Below, piece by piece: positions 18,858-27,706 of a DNA stretch of 64,000 bases. This stretch comes from Corynebacterium sp. p3-SID1145 (GTDB lineage Bacteria; Actinomycetota; Actinomycetes; Mycobacteriales; Mycobacteriaceae), in the NCBI GenBank assembly GCA_025144245.1, contig JALXXC010000004.1:62001-126000 (forward strand). Direction: 5' to 3'. The position numbers and the translations under genes were made by a program. Each line of letters begins with the position of its first letter. Positions within the stretch are counted from its first letter, which is position 1. The notes under the pieces are model-generated. The model ran no database searches. It was not told where the DNA came from and was given only the letters and a program-made list of their open reading frames with translations.

Positions 18858-20365
18858 CACATGTACTCCTGGACTCGGGGGCGGATGCCGATGAATGTCG
18901 CCACGATCGCGAGCAGCATGAGAGCCATGATGCCCGTGGACACTCCGCGCGTGGTGCCAAGCGCCTCGTTGATGTAGGCGCGTTGTTCGAAGCGGGAGGA
19001 GGAGATGAGCTCGGCCATGGAATCGTCGAGAAGTGCGAATGCCGTCGCTGTCGTCGTCTCGTTGGTGATCTCCCCGGTGTCCGCAGCGAGCGTGACAGCG
19101 CGGTCGTAGTCGCCGGACTGGAGCGCGCTCATCATGTCTGAATGCGCGTCGCGCCAGTCCGCGAGCGCCTTGCGGGCGGTGTCGACCTGCTGGCGGTTGG
19201 CGTCGTTCTCGATCGCGTCGAGCGCGGTGGATACCTCCGCCGACGTGTCGTTGATCGAGCTCTTCGTCCGCTGCGTGTTACGCGTGAGCAGGGTGATCGT
19301 CTCGGCCGTGCGCATCTCCTGTGCCGCGGTGCGCGCACCCGTGAGCTGCTCGTAGCTGCCCGACTTGCTCGCGAAATCGTTCCGGCCCGCATCCCACGCC
19401 GCGATATTCGACGCGCCCAGCCAGATCATCGCCACCAGCGTCAACGCCGTCGCCGCGAGGAACCCCTTGTTCAGGCGGCGGCGGAACATCCGCCACAGCG
19501 CCCACTGCGCCGCCCCCAACGCGATCAACGCCGCCAGCAACCCCGACAACGGCACCACCTGGGCGCGGGTGAGGCGCTTCATCTCGTGCTCCACCTGGTC
19601 GCGCGTAATATCCAGAATCACCTGCGCCTTGAGCAGCATTTTCTCGTGCATCAACGAGCTCGCCTGCTGCATGTACGCCACGCCCAGTGGATTGCCCACG
19701 CGCTGATTCGCCTGCGCGCGCTCCATCAAGCCCGTGTACTGCGGAATCAGGCGCTGGATCTCGCGAACCAGGTCCTGCACCTTCTCCGTGTCGTCCGCCC
19801 GCGTCTCCACGCTGCCGCGCAGCACCTCGTCCGCCGCGACCACCGCCGCGTCGATGGCCTCCAGGTAATCGCGGTGCGACTCCGCGGTCTGCAGCCCCGG
19901 CTGCACGAACGATGTTGTCGCCAACGTATCTGCCTGGCTCATGCTCGTGTACAGCGTGTGCGCCGAATTGCTCATCGGCTCCGTCGCATTCAACAACGTC
20001 TGCAGCCCCGACTGCCGGTTCGCGCCCGCCTGCGAGGCCGCCGAGGCGCCCGCGAACATCAGCAGCGTCAGCACCAGCATCAGCAGCAGAAGCTTGCCGA
20101 CGCTCGACCACGCGAACCCCCACGCATCCCCCACCCAGCGGCCCGTCCCGCCGAGAGAATCCTGGAGCTTCGTCCGGATGCCCCGCAACCCCTTCTGCGG
20201 AGGTGTCTCCTCCAGCAGGTCGAGCCACGCATCCTCGCTCTCCGGCAGCTCCGGACGGGCCTTCGACTTACGCGGTGTGAAGCGGGGGAGTTTCGCGCGG
20301 GTGCGATCGAGCGTCCCCGCGCCCGACCTCTCCCGTGTCTTCGCCCCCGGCTCTGCCCGCGTCAT
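18857..20365 (-). CDS. glnX: Membrane signalling protein GlnX
   Basis: A 502-residue protein with transmembrane segments near residues 85-105, 255-275, 285-305 and at the C-terminus (GIMALMLLAIVATFIGI). The two extracytoplasmic helical regions between them resemble sensor four-helix bundles. The cytoplasmic N-terminus is basic and Pro/Arg-rich. In C. glutamicum and mycobacteria GlnX connects ligand binding by GlnH to PknG, and this order is the known operon. I start it at ATG 20365; the frame runs on to 21052 but that part overlaps the divergent Nudix gene and has no coding features. Confidence 0.9.
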   Translation of the reverse strand: MTRAEPGAKTRERSGAGTLDRTRAKLPRFTPRKSKARPELPESEDAWLDLLEETPPQKGLRGIRTKLQDSLGGTGRWVGDAWGFAWSSVGKLLLLMLVLTLLMFAGASAASQAGANRQSGLQTLLNATEPMSNSAHTLYTSMSQADTLATTSFVQPGLQTAESHRDYLEAIDAAVVAADEVLRGSVETRADDTEKVQDLVREIQRLIPQYTGLMERAQANQRVGNPLGVAYMQQASSLMHEKMLLKAQVILDITRDQVEHEMKRLTRAQVVPLSGLLAALIALGAAQWALWRMFRRRLNKGFLAATALTLVAMIWLGASNIAAWDAGRNDFASKSGSYEQLTGARTAAQEMRTAETITLLTRNTQRTKSSINDTSAEVSTALDAIENDANRQQVDTARKALADWRDAHSDMMSALQSGDYDRAVTLAADTGEITNETTTATAFALLDDSMAELISSSRFEQRAYINEALGTTRGVSTGIMALMLLAIVATFIGIRPRVQEYM

Positions 20366-20440
20366 TGCCCCAGAATAGCGCACCACCACGCGGATTCGGG
20401 CGGTCGCCCGCTGGTTCACCGGGCCGTTAGACTGGTGCGT

Positions 20441-20905
20441 ATGGAAGGTGACGGCAACGGGTGGGTCGACGGCCCCGGCGGCAAGCGCGTGTGGGGCAAG
20501 TACGGTGCGGCGGGATTGTTCCTCCGCGCCGGGGACACGGTACTTCTGCAGCACCGTGCGCACTGGGTCGCTGACGGGGGGACCTGGGCGCTGCCCGGCG
20601 GCGCGCGCGACTCCCACGAGACCGCCGAAGAAGCCGCCCTGCGGGAAACAGTGGAGGAGTGCGGGATCGACACCTCCCTCGTAGTGGTGGAAAAGGCACT
20701 GGTCACCGCCGGCGAGGAGCCCGGGTGGACCTACACCACGGTCATGGCCCACACCACGACCGGCGCCCCCATCGACCTTGAGCCCAACGCAGAATCCATG
20801 GAGCTTCTGTGGGTTCCGCTGGACAAAATCAAGGAGTACGAGCTGCACCGGGGGTTCGAGTCGTCGTTGAGTGTGCTTTTGTGGCACGCTGAATCGCATG
20901 ATTGA
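20441..20905 (+). CDS. Nudix hydrolase
   Basis: A 154-residue Nudix protein with a complete Nudix box: G-x5-E-x7-REx-x-EE-x-G, seen as GGARDSHETAEEAALRE followed by TVEECGI. It cleaves a nucleoside diphosphate linked to another group; substrate not predictable from sequence. ATG 20441 lies 75 bases from the divergent glnX start. Its end overlaps the ABC ATPase start by 8 bases, implying co-expression with the exporter. Confidence 0.9.
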   Translation: MEGDGNGWVDGPGGKRVWGKYGAAGLFLRAGDTVLLQHRAHWVADGGTWALPGGARDSHETAEEAALRETVEECGIDTSLVVVEKALVTAGEEPGWTYTTVMAHTTTGAPIDLEPNAESMELLWVPLDKIKEYELHRGFESSLSVLLWHAESHD

Positions 20906-21872
20906 CGTACAGCACCTGACCAAAGAATATGGCCAGGTCCGCGCGGTCGACGACCTCACGTTCCGGGTCGAACCCGGCGTGGTCACCGGCTTCCTCGGGC
21001 CGAACGGCGCCGGCAAATCAACGACGATGCGCATGATCCTTGGCCTGGACACGCCGACATCAGGCAGCGCGCTTATCGACGGTGTCCCCTACCGCTCCCT
21101 CAAACACCCCCTCCACAAGGTCGGGGCACTCCTGGACGCCAAAGCGATCCACCCCAACCGCTCCGCCCGCAACGCGCTGCTGTGGCAGGCACAAGCCTCC
21201 GGGATCCCCACCTCGCGCGTCGACGAAGTCCTCGACCTTGTCGGCCTGACCTCCGTGGCCGGTAAGAAGGCGGGCAGCTTCTCCCTTGGCATGGGACAGC
21301 GCCTCGGCATCGCCGCCGCCATGCTCGGCAACCCCGAGTACCTCATTCTCGACGAGCCCGTCAACGGCCTCGACCCCGAAGGCATCCGCTGGGTCCGCGA
21401 GCTGCTGCGCCGCTTCGCCGCCGAAGGGCGCACGGTGCTCGTGTCTTCCCACCTGCTCTCCGAGATGTCGCAGACCGCCGACCGGCTCGTCGTTATCGGC
21501 AAGGGCCGCCTCGTGGCCGCCGGGTCCGTCCACGAATTCATCAAGGAGAACTCCACCCTGACCACCGTTGTGCGCTCGCCGCACCTCGATCAGTTCGCTT
21601 CCGCACTGCACGCCGAGGGCATCGAGTTCTCCCAAGCCGCGGACCTCGACGGCCGCCCGACACTCGAGATCCCTGAGCGCTCCTCCGAGGACATCGGCGC
21701 CCTCGCTTTCTCCACCGGTGTCATGGTCACCGAGCTCACCGAGCGCCGCGCCACCCTCGAGGACGCCTACATCCGCCGCACCGAGAGCGCCGTCGAGTAC
21801 CACACCGGGCTACCCGGTGCTCCTGCTCCGGCCGCTTCCAGCGATTCCACGACGGGAGAATACCGTGCTTAA
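20898..21872 (+). CDS. ABC transporter ATP-binding protein
   Basis: A 324-residue ABC-2-type ATPase. Walker A GPNGAGKST at 34-42, signature SLGMGQR, Walker B YLILDEP, and switch region SSHLL. The ~90-residue C-terminal extension is typical of ATPases that pair with ABC-2 permeases, such as antibiotic or bacteriocin exporters. It overlaps both neighbours by 8 bases and forms a pair with the permease at 21865. Substrate unknown. Confidence 0.92.
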   Translation: MIDVQHLTKEYGQVRAVDDLTFRVEPGVVTGFLGPNGAGKSTTMRMILGLDTPTSGSALIDGVPYRSLKHPLHKVGALLDAKAIHPNRSARNALLWQAQASGIPTSRVDEVLDLVGLTSVAGKKAGSFSLGMGQRLGIAAAMLGNPEYLILDEPVNGLDPEGIRWVRELLRRFAAEGRTVLVSSHLLSEMSQTADRLVVIGKGRLVAAGSVHEFIKENSTLTTVVRSPHLDQFASALHAEGIEFSQAADLDGRPTLEIPERSSEDIGALAFSTGVMVTELTERRATLEDAYIRRTESAVEYHTGLPGAPAPAASSDSTTGEYRA

Positions 21873-22617
21873 AACAATGCTTTCCGAATGGACGAAGCTC
21901 CGCACCACCAAGTCTTTCTACTGGACAACCGGCCTCGCGTTCGTGCTCGCAGTTGTATTTGTGGCCCTCGCGGCGGCGTTCGACAACCCGGATTTTCCGC
22001 TGTACGCCGGAGCCCTCGTAGTCCAGCAGGTCCTGATCTACGGGCTCATCCCGATGCTGATCCAGGCGGCCATGGTGGTCACCACCGAGTACCGCTTCAA
22101 CGTGAATTCCATCAACTTCGCCATCACTCCGCAGCGCTGGCAACTGGCCTTGTCCAAGCTCGCCGTCTACGGTCTGATCGCGGTGGTTCTCAGCATCATC
22201 ATCCTTGTGGCCTCCTATACCGCCGGCGACCAGTTCGCCCCCTACCCGGTGGAGTGGACGACCAATGTCTTCGCCCGCCGCTCCTTCTGGGCCGTGCCGC
22301 TGGTGGTCTTCCTGTTGGTGATGATGACGCAGGGATTGGGGTGGATTCTGCGCTCCACAGCCGCAGTGGTGATGATCATGATCACGCTGCCGATCTTCGA
22401 GTTCGTTATCGGATTCATCCCCAAGATCGGCCAGAAAGTCCAGTTCATCGCCCCATTCCAGAACGCTATCCCGTTCGTGTTGAACTCCCAGTCCGATAAG
22501 CCGAACCCCTTCGGCGGCGACCCGCTGACTCTGTGGGGCTCGTTCGGAGTCTTTGCTGTGTGGGTGCTGGTCATCTACGCCATCGGGCTCCTCCTCCTGG
22601 AGCGCCGCGACGCCTAG
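21865..22617 (+). CDS. ABC-2 type permease
   Basis: A 250-residue permease with six predicted membrane helices (for example FYWTTGLAFVLAVVFVALAAAF near the N-terminus and GVFAVWVLVIYAIGLLLL at the end). The conserved start SEWTKLRTTKS is typical of small ABC-2 permeases. GTG 21865 has GGGAGA before it. Operon partner of the ATPase; followed by a terminator at 22679-22710. Confidence 0.9.
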   Translation: MLKTMLSEWTKLRTTKSFYWTTGLAFVLAVVFVALAAAFDNPDFPLYAGALVVQQVLIYGLIPMLIQAAMVVTTEYRFNVNSINFAITPQRWQLALSKLAVYGLIAVVLSIIILVASYTAGDQFAPYPVEWTTNVFARRSFWAVPLVVFLLVMMTQGLGWILRSTAAVVMIMITLPIFEFVIGFIPKIGQKVQFIAPFQNAIPFVLNSQSDKPNPFGGDPLTLWGSFGVFAVWVLVIYAIGLLLLERRDA

Positions 22618-22678
22618 ACCGGTCGGGTGCTGCCCGCGCTGAGCTTTAAGCCCTTCACCTTTCACCCTTCACCTTTCG

Positions 22679-22710
22679 CCTGCGGATGGGAGTTTCCCTC
22701 CGCAGGTTTT
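22679..22710 (+). terminator. Terminator of the Nudix-ABC operon
   Basis: Stem CCTGCGGA (22679-22686) / TCCGCAGG (22699-22706), 12-base loop, then TTTT. Confidence 0.85.
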
Positions 22711-22807
22711 CTCATGCCCGGCTATCTTGAGTCGGGCTTCCCCTCAACCGCTGCGGGACCAGCCGTGACGGGACCAACCGCTGCGGAACCAACCGTGGCG
22801 AGAGGCT

Positions 22808-22909
22808 GGTGAATCTGTTTGCTTTTTCCACTCACGCGTGCAAAGACCAAAAACCGTCTAGCTGGGCTTATAGATCTGAGCGCATGGATGGAAATCAAAC
22901 AGATTCACC
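22808..22909. repeat. Inverted repeat, 14-bp perfect arms
   Basis: GGTGAATCTGTTTG at 22808-22821 and its exact complement CAAACAGATTCACC at 22896-22909 enclose 74 bases. No gene is inside. It could be a small decayed mobile element or a regulatory structure. Confidence 0.6.
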
Positions 22910-23008
22910 GGTTGGTGCGGACCAATCATTTTTGGAGTCGGTTTGGCACCGGTTTAGCGCGGGTTTAGTGCGGGTTTATGGGTTTAGGGGTTGGTTTGGG
23001 TGAAGGGG

Positions 23009-23055
23009 CAGAAATGGGAGTGGAAGAAAATGGGAGTGGCAGAAAATGGGAGGAA
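23009..23055 (+). repeat. Short tandem repeats, 16-base unit
   Basis: Three near-identical copies of a unit reading about GAAAATGGGAGTGGNA just before the cls stop codon, on the purine-rich strand. Confidence 0.6.
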
Positions 23056-23082
23056 GGCTAAGTGCGGGGTGGTGCGGGTGTG

Positions 23083-24681
23083 TTACTGGAGCGCGGACGT
23101 CAGCTTGAGCACGTTGTCGACGTAGCGGCGGGACCACGGCCGCTGGCTCCACTCCTCAAGCGTGAGCTCGCGGGAAACCGAGAGGTAGGCGGCGGCGAGG
23201 TTGCACAACTCGGTGATGAGGGGGCCGCCCAGGACAAACAGGCTGTTCTCGTAGTTCAGGGAGAACGAGCGCATGTCCATGTTGGAGCTGCCCATGATCG
23301 CGATTTCCTGCAGGTCGGCGGCCGTGGCGGGGGAAGCAGTGGAAGCCGAGGAAGGGGAGGCGGCGGAAGTGGAAGCCGGGGCAGGGGAAGAAGAGGGGGG
23401 AGCGGCGGAAGCCGGGGCAGGGGAAGGAGAAGAAGCCCACACCACCGGGTCGGCGATCGCGAACTTGGAGTGGAGGACATAGGGGGCGGGGAACTGCCAG
23501 ATGTGGACGCCGGCCTCGAGAAGCTGCTGGTAATAGGCGGACTGGGCGTGCTGGACCATGAACTGGTCGGCTTTCTCGCCGACGAGCAGGTCGACGCGCA
23601 CTCCCCGGTAGCAGGCGGTGGTGATGGCCTCGAGCATGGAGTCGTCGGGCACGAAATACGGCGAGCAGAGGATCAGCCGCTCACGGGCGTGGTGGATGAG
23701 GGTGTTGAACATCCGCAGGTTGGGCTCGGTGCTGTAGCCGGGACCGGAGGGGATGAGTTGGAGGACGTTCTGGCCTTCGAGTGGTCCGGGGGTGTTGTCG
23801 TACGGCGGGGTGATGTCGATGACCTCGCCGGATTCGGTGTACCAGTCGACGGCGAACATGGAGCCGAGGGAAGCGACGACGGGCCCGGTGAGCTCGACGA
23901 AGGAGTCGACCCATTGGCGGCCCTTCTTGACGTGGTTGCGCACGAGGTAGGAGCGGTCGATGAGGTTGAAGGATCCCATCATAGCGACGCGGTCGTCGAT
24001 GACGATGAGTTTGCGGTGGTTGCGCAGGTCGGGCCGTCGGAAGCGCCACTGGAGCGGCAGGAGGGGCAGCATGAGGTGCCACTGGATCCCGGCGGCGGTC
24101 AGGCGGCGTTTGAAGGCGCGGAAGCCGGGGTATTTCTGGGAGCCGATGTGGTCGAAAAGTACGCGGACTTTCACGCCGCGTGCGACGGCCCGTTCCATCG
24201 CCTCGAAGACGGGGGCGGTGGTGTCGTCCCAGGCCTGGGCGTAGATCTCGATGTGGACGTGGGAGGTGGAGGCGTTGATAAGCTCCGCGATGCGCAGCAT
24301 TGTCTTCTGGTAGTCGGACCAGAGCGCTTCCACGTGGCCTTCGACCGCGGGGTACCCGGTGAGCGTGCGGTTGAGGCGCGCCATGGACGCCACGTCGCCG
24401 CTGAGTCTCACGCTGGAGGGGACGTCGGGGAAGTCGGCGTGGACATCGTTGATCTCGGCGTGCGCCTCCTTCTGGATGCGGTGGCGGCGCCGCGACAGGT
24501 AGGTCGAACCGAAGAAGAAGTACAGGGGTAGCCCGAGGAACGGGATGAGCAGGATGATGAGCAGCCAGGCGTTCGCGCTGGACGGCTTGCGGTTTTCGGG
24601 GATGACGCCGATCACCACGAATTTGATCGTGTAGTCCACGATCATGAAGATGAGCTGCCAAGTGGAGAGGTCGGGGATCAT
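23083..24681 (-). CDS. cls: Cardiolipin synthase (phospholipase D family) with inserted linker
   Basis: A 532-residue bacterial cardiolipin synthase that condenses phosphatidylglycerol molecules at the membrane. Two N-terminal membrane helices (FMIVDYTIKFVVIGVI and AWLLIILLIPFLGLPLYFFFG), then two HKD motifs: HRKLIVIDD with GSFN near residue 220 and HSKFAIAD near 403. In the second motif the usual short gap before GSSNMDMRSF is stretched by ~45 residues of Ser/Pro/Ala-rich sequence (about 23300-23440) with an internal DNA repeat. Typical relatives read straight through here. The start overlaps the xth stop by 4 bases. Activity of this form is uncertain. Confidence 0.9.
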   Translation of the reverse strand: MIPDLSTWQLIFMIVDYTIKFVVIGVIPENRKPSSANAWLLIILLIPFLGLPLYFFFGSTYLSRRRHRIQKEAHAEINDVHADFPDVPSSVRLSGDVASMARLNRTLTGYPAVEGHVEALWSDYQKTMLRIAELINASTSHVHIEIYAQAWDDTTAPVFEAMERAVARGVKVRVLFDHIGSQKYPGFRAFKRRLTAAGIQWHLMLPLLPLQWRFRRPDLRNHRKLIVIDDRVAMMGSFNLIDRSYLVRNHVKKGRQWVDSFVELTGPVVASLGSMFAVDWYTESGEVIDITPPYDNTPGPLEGQNVLQLIPSGPGYSTEPNLRMFNTLIHHARERLILCSPYFVPDDSMLEAITTACYRGVRVDLLVGEKADQFMVQHAQSAYYQQLLEAGVHIWQFPAPYVLHSKFAIADPVVWASSPSPAPASAAPPSSSPAPASTSAASPSSASTASPATAADLQEIAIMGSSNMDMRSFSLNYENSLFVLGGPLITELCNLAAAYLSVSRELTLEEWSQRPWSRRYVDNVLKLTSALQ

Positions 24682-25460
24682 CGGACGTCGTCGATAAGCA
24701 AGCGCGTCACGTCGTAATCCGCGACGACGGGTGCGTGGTCGGATGCGCCCTTGCCTTCGCGCTCATGCTTATCGACGAACCCCCTTCCCTTAAGCCCCGT
24801 CAACTGGAAATCGATGAGCATGCCTTCATTCTTTTGGAAGCGCATCGCCTTGTAGTCCCAGTACGAGTACGGTTCATCATGCTCCACGGGGGCGAGACCG
24901 GACTCGAGGAGGTTGCCGAAGGCGGCGCGCTCCGGTTCCGTGACGTGCGTCTTGCCCTCGAAGAAGGCGCGGTCCCAGACGTCGGAGTCGGTGGGGGCGA
25001 TGTTGTAGTCGCCGCAGAAGACCTGCGGGGTGCCTGGTTCGACCGCCTCGGCGAGACGCCAGAGGTACTCGAGCTTGTAGTCGTAGTGGCGGTCGCCGAT
25101 TTCGCGCCCGTTCGGGATGTAGAGGCTCCAGATCTCGACGCCGCCGCAGGTGGCGCCCACCGCGCGGGCTTCCCGGTCCTGCGGTTTGTCGGGGTCCTTG
25201 TTGAAGCCGGGCTGGTTGGGGAAGTGGTCCCGCACATTGTCCAGCCCCACCCGGGAGATCAGCGCTACACCGTTCCACTGGTGATAACCGACGTGGGCGA
25301 CCTCGTAGCCCGCGGCCTCGAAGGCCGAGTACGGGAATTTATCGTCCGAGCACTTCGTTTCCTGCATGGCCAGAACGTCCACGTCGTTGCGCTCCAAGAA
25401 AGCGACGGCGCGGTCGGCGCGCGTGCGCACCGAGTTGATGTTCCACGTGGCAATCCGCAT
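24678..25460 (-). CDS. xth: Exodeoxyribonuclease III
   Basis: A 260-residue AP endonuclease/3'-5' exonuclease for base-excision repair. Family marks: MRIATWNINSVRTR, QETKCSDDKFP (catalytic Glu), YIPNGREIGDRHYDYKL, CGDYNIAPTDSDVWD, and SDHAPVVADYD at the end. Normal length. It is transcribed with cls, overlapping by 4 bases, and is 28 bases after the GNAT gene. Confidence 0.95.
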   Translation of the reverse strand: MRIATWNINSVRTRADRAVAFLERNDVDVLAMQETKCSDDKFPYSAFEAAGYEVAHVGYHQWNGVALISRVGLDNVRDHFPNQPGFNKDPDKPQDREARAVGATCGGVEIWSLYIPNGREIGDRHYDYKLEYLWRLAEAVEPGTPQVFCGDYNIAPTDSDVWDRAFFEGKTHVTEPERAAFGNLLESGLAPVEHDEPYSYWDYKAMRFQKNEGMLIDFQLTGLKGRGFVDKHEREGKGASDHAPVVADYDVTRLLIDDVR

Positions 25461-25488
25461 GCGATCTAGACTAGATCACGCACGGCAT

Positions 25489-26508
25489 TCAGTCTTTCAG
25501 GGTGGCGTAGCGGTGGCGGTGGTGCTCGACGAATCCGAGTTTGTCGTACAGCCCGATGCCGGCATCGTTGCTGGCGAGGACCTGCAGGTACGCGTCCGTC
25601 GCGCCGCGCGAGGCACCCCAGCGGAGCATGTGCCAGCCCAGCTGAGTGCCCAGACCGCGGCGCCGGTGGCCGGGGGCGACCTCGACCGCCGAATAGCCCA
25701 GCCACACACGCCCGTCGTCCGAGGACGTGATGGTGCCACGGGTGATTGCGACTGTTTCCCCGTCGCCGTCAGCCAGTAAGCGGCCGAAGCCGAGTTCCCC
25801 GTCGATCTCCTCGGCGAGCTCCTTGAGAGCTTCCGGAGGCAGCGGCTGGCCGCGGAAGTGGTACATGCCCAGCCAGGCGGCATCGGGGTGAGAGTCGACG
25901 CGGAAGGTGGGCAAGGGAGCTGGCTCCGTGAATTCCGCCGCCTCAGACAGGTCAGCAAGGTCATCCTGGTCGGGGAGATCCGCGAGTGACCGTGTCATGG
26001 TGATGATCTCCGGCCCCAGCTCCCACCTGTCCGGGTCGCGCTGGATGAGGTTGAGCGCCGGTTTGCCGATGCGCTCCGGAATCAACAACTGCACCGGCAT
26101 CCCGCGGGAGCGGTAGAAGTCCGTGATCGCGTCGATCGGGACGGGCTGCAGGCCGGCAGAGTGGCCGATCGGGGTGGCGCTGTTGGAGCGCTCGGTGATG
26201 GAGGCGCCGGAGCGGGCGAGCCAGGCGTCGATAAGCGAATGTTCTTGGCCAGGGAACGCGCGAGCCGTGGCTGTCTCGACGGCGCGGATGTCGCTGTTGC
26301 GGATGCGGCGCGGGCTGAGACGGCGGACGATGAGCGGCTCGTCGATGCGGATCGCCTCGGCGTCGGACGGCAGGCCGCCGACCTTCTGCGGGCACACGAC
26401 CAGCGGGTCGAGGGTGACAATGTGGCCGATCACATCTGTGGCGTGGTTGCCGTGGCGGCGGCGCACCACCACTCGGTCGCCCGGCGCAAGCGGTTCGGAG
26501 CGGAACAC
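25489..26508 (-). CDS. GNAT-family N-acetyltransferase
   Basis: A 339-residue protein with a C-terminal GNAT domain; the acetyl-CoA loop is VAPGHRRRGLGTQLG and the closing helix DAGIGLYDKLGFVE. The N-terminal half (RSEPLAPGDRVVVRRRHGNHATDVIGHI) is a small beta domain seen in actinobacterial relatives coupled to def. I start at GTG 26508, which shares its base with the def stop (TAGTG). Substrate unknown. Confidence 0.8.
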   Translation of the reverse strand: MFRSEPLAPGDRVVVRRRHGNHATDVIGHIVTLDPLVVCPQKVGGLPSDAEAIRIDEPLIVRRLSPRRIRNSDIRAVETATARAFPGQEHSLIDAWLARSGASITERSNSATPIGHSAGLQPVPIDAITDFYRSRGMPVQLLIPERIGKPALNLIQRDPDRWELGPEIITMTRSLADLPDQDDLADLSEAAEFTEPAPLPTFRVDSHPDAAWLGMYHFRGQPLPPEALKELAEEIDGELGFGRLLADGDGETVAITRGTITSSDDGRVWLGYSAVEVAPGHRRRGLGTQLGWHMLRWGASRGATDAYLQVLASNDAGIGLYDKLGFVEHHRHRYATLKD

Positions 26509-27071
26509 TAGTGGCCGAACGGGTCCTCGTCCACGCCCGGCATCCACGTGCTGCCCGCGTGGTCCCAACCGTTGCGCTTCACCGCGCGCTTCGCCGCGCG
26601 CTTGTGGCGGCCCGTGAGAACATCCAGGTAGACATAGCCGTCAAGGTGGCCGACCTCGTGCTGCAGGCAGCGGGCGAAGAAGCCGGTGCCTTCCACCTCG
26701 ATCGGCTTGCCGTTCTCATCCAGGCCCGTGACCTTTGCCCACTCTGCGCGGCCGGTGGGGAACGTCTCGCCGGGGACGGAAAGGCATCCTTCGTCGTCAT
26801 CATCGGCCGGCATCGTTTTCGGGATCTCGCTGGTCTCCAGCACCGGGTTGATCACCGTGCCGCGGCGCATCGTGTCCCCGTCCGGGCAGTGGTAAACGAA
26901 CAGGCGCTTATTCACGCCGATCTGGTTCGCCGCCAGCCCCACGCCGTACGCCGCATCCATCGTCTCGTGCATGTCAGCGATGAGCTCCTGCAGTTCCTCC
27001 ACCGGCTCCGTCACCGGTTCCGTGGGCGTGTGCAGGACAGGGTCGCCGTAAATGACAATCGGTCGGATCAT
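26508..27071 (-). CDS. def: Peptide deformylase
   Basis: A 187-residue metal-dependent enzyme that removes the N-formyl group from new proteins. Motifs: [18 protein letters not shown] with the metal-binding Cys, and HEVGHLDG with two His ligands and catalytic Glu. In the third motif QHEVGHLDG replaces the usual QHExDHLDG (Gly for Asp), which occurs in some actinobacterial relatives. ATG 27071 has GAGGTA two bases before it. It is coupled with the GNAT gene and divergent from the DUF3263 gene. Confidence 0.94.
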   Translation of the reverse strand: MIRPIVIYGDPVLHTPTEPVTEPVEELQELIADMHETMDAAYGVGLAANQIGVNKRLFVYHCPDGDTMRRGTVINPVLETSEIPKTMPADDDDEGCLSVPGETFPTGRAEWAKVTGLDENGKPIEVEGTGFFARCLQHEVGHLDGYVYLDVLTGRHKRAAKRAVKRNGWDHAGSTWMPGVDEDPFGH

Positions 27072-27093
27072 TACCTCAGTATAGGATCGATCC

Positions 27094-27315
27094 GTGGACT
27101 CCTTTGACTTAGCCGTACTCGACTTCGCCGGCCGCGCTCCCCGCAGCCTCGGCGCCCGCGAAGACGCCATCAGGGCTGAGCTGGGCATATCGCCGTTCCG
27201 CTACTACCAGCGCCTCAACGTGCTTATCGACGACCCCGCCGCCCTCGCCGAACGCCCCCAGCTTGTGCGCCGGCTGCAGCGGATTCGGGAGCAGCGGGTT
27301 CTCGGCGGGGGGTAG
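27094..27315 (+). CDS. DUF3263 family small protein
   Basis: A 73-residue protein with the DUF3263 pattern: [36 protein letters not shown] followed by [10 protein letters not shown]. It looks like a small helix-turn-helix DNA-binding protein. GTG 27094 is 22 bases from the divergent def start. Function not established. Confidence 0.85.
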   Translation: MDSFDLAVLDFAGRAPRSLGAREDAIRAELGISPFRYYQRLNVLIDDPAALAERPQLVRRLQRIREQRVLGGG

Positions 27316-27363
27316 GCCTGCGGGCTTTGCGATCTGGGCGGCCTAGTCGACCTAGTCGGCTTG

Positions 27364-27399
27364 GGTGGTCTGGCGGGCTTAGGTGGTCTGGCGGGCTTG
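27364..27399. repeat. 18-bp tandem repeat
   Basis: Two copies of GGTGGTCTGGCGGGCTT plus one base, back to back, flanked by degenerate CCTAGTCG copies. Confidence 0.7.
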
Positions 27400-27452
27400 G
27401 GTGACCTAGGGCGGCTCGTTGCGGGCCTGTTTCCAGCTCGAAAATCGCAGAA

Positions 27453-27544
27453 GGTAACGATCGAACGGTAACAATGCTCTTTTTCAGCGGTTTATGTCTC
27501 TAAAGGTGAGCATTATGGACCGTTGTTACCGTTCGATTGTTACC
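27453..27544. repeat. Interrupted palindrome, 22-bp arms
   Basis: Left arm 27453-27474 and right arm 27523-27544 are complementary with one mismatch; the arms themselves repeat GGTAAC. A second pair, AATGCTC (27473-27479) and GAGCATT (27508-27514), nests inside, giving a large stem with a bulge. Not followed by a T-run, so not an ordinary terminator. Confidence 0.75.
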
Positions 27545-27706
27545 GTTCATAGATTGGGCTCCGCGAGGTCGGCGGTAATCCGCTGGTGCCGGCCGGGCGC
27601 GCCCCCATCCTGAAGCAGGTACATCCGATACGCATTTGCCTGAGGTGTCGGACGTTTCGGCGCGTCGCGCGATGAATGGCCATTGCCGTTCATTAGGGTG
27701 ACGGCT

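Larger units (their letters stand above)
22618..23082. other. 465-base intergenic region with repeats
   Basis: No gene. Contents: terminator at 22679-22710; a 14-bp perfect inverted repeat at 22808-22821 / 22896-22909; GGTTTA-rich near-repeats around 22950-22995; and three tandem copies of a 16-base GAAAATGGGAGTGG-like unit at about 23009-23055. Confidence 0.6.
27316..27706. other. 391-base intergenic region with repeats
   Basis: No gene. It holds an 18-bp tandem repeat (27364-27399) and a long interrupted palindrome (27453-27544). The start region of the LytR_C gene follows. Confidence 0.6.

Noticed and set aside
19142..20905. 587-codon plus-strand frame opposite glnX
   Set aside because: Only the last 154 codons (Nudix) are real; the rest is Arg/Ala/Pro-rich shadow.
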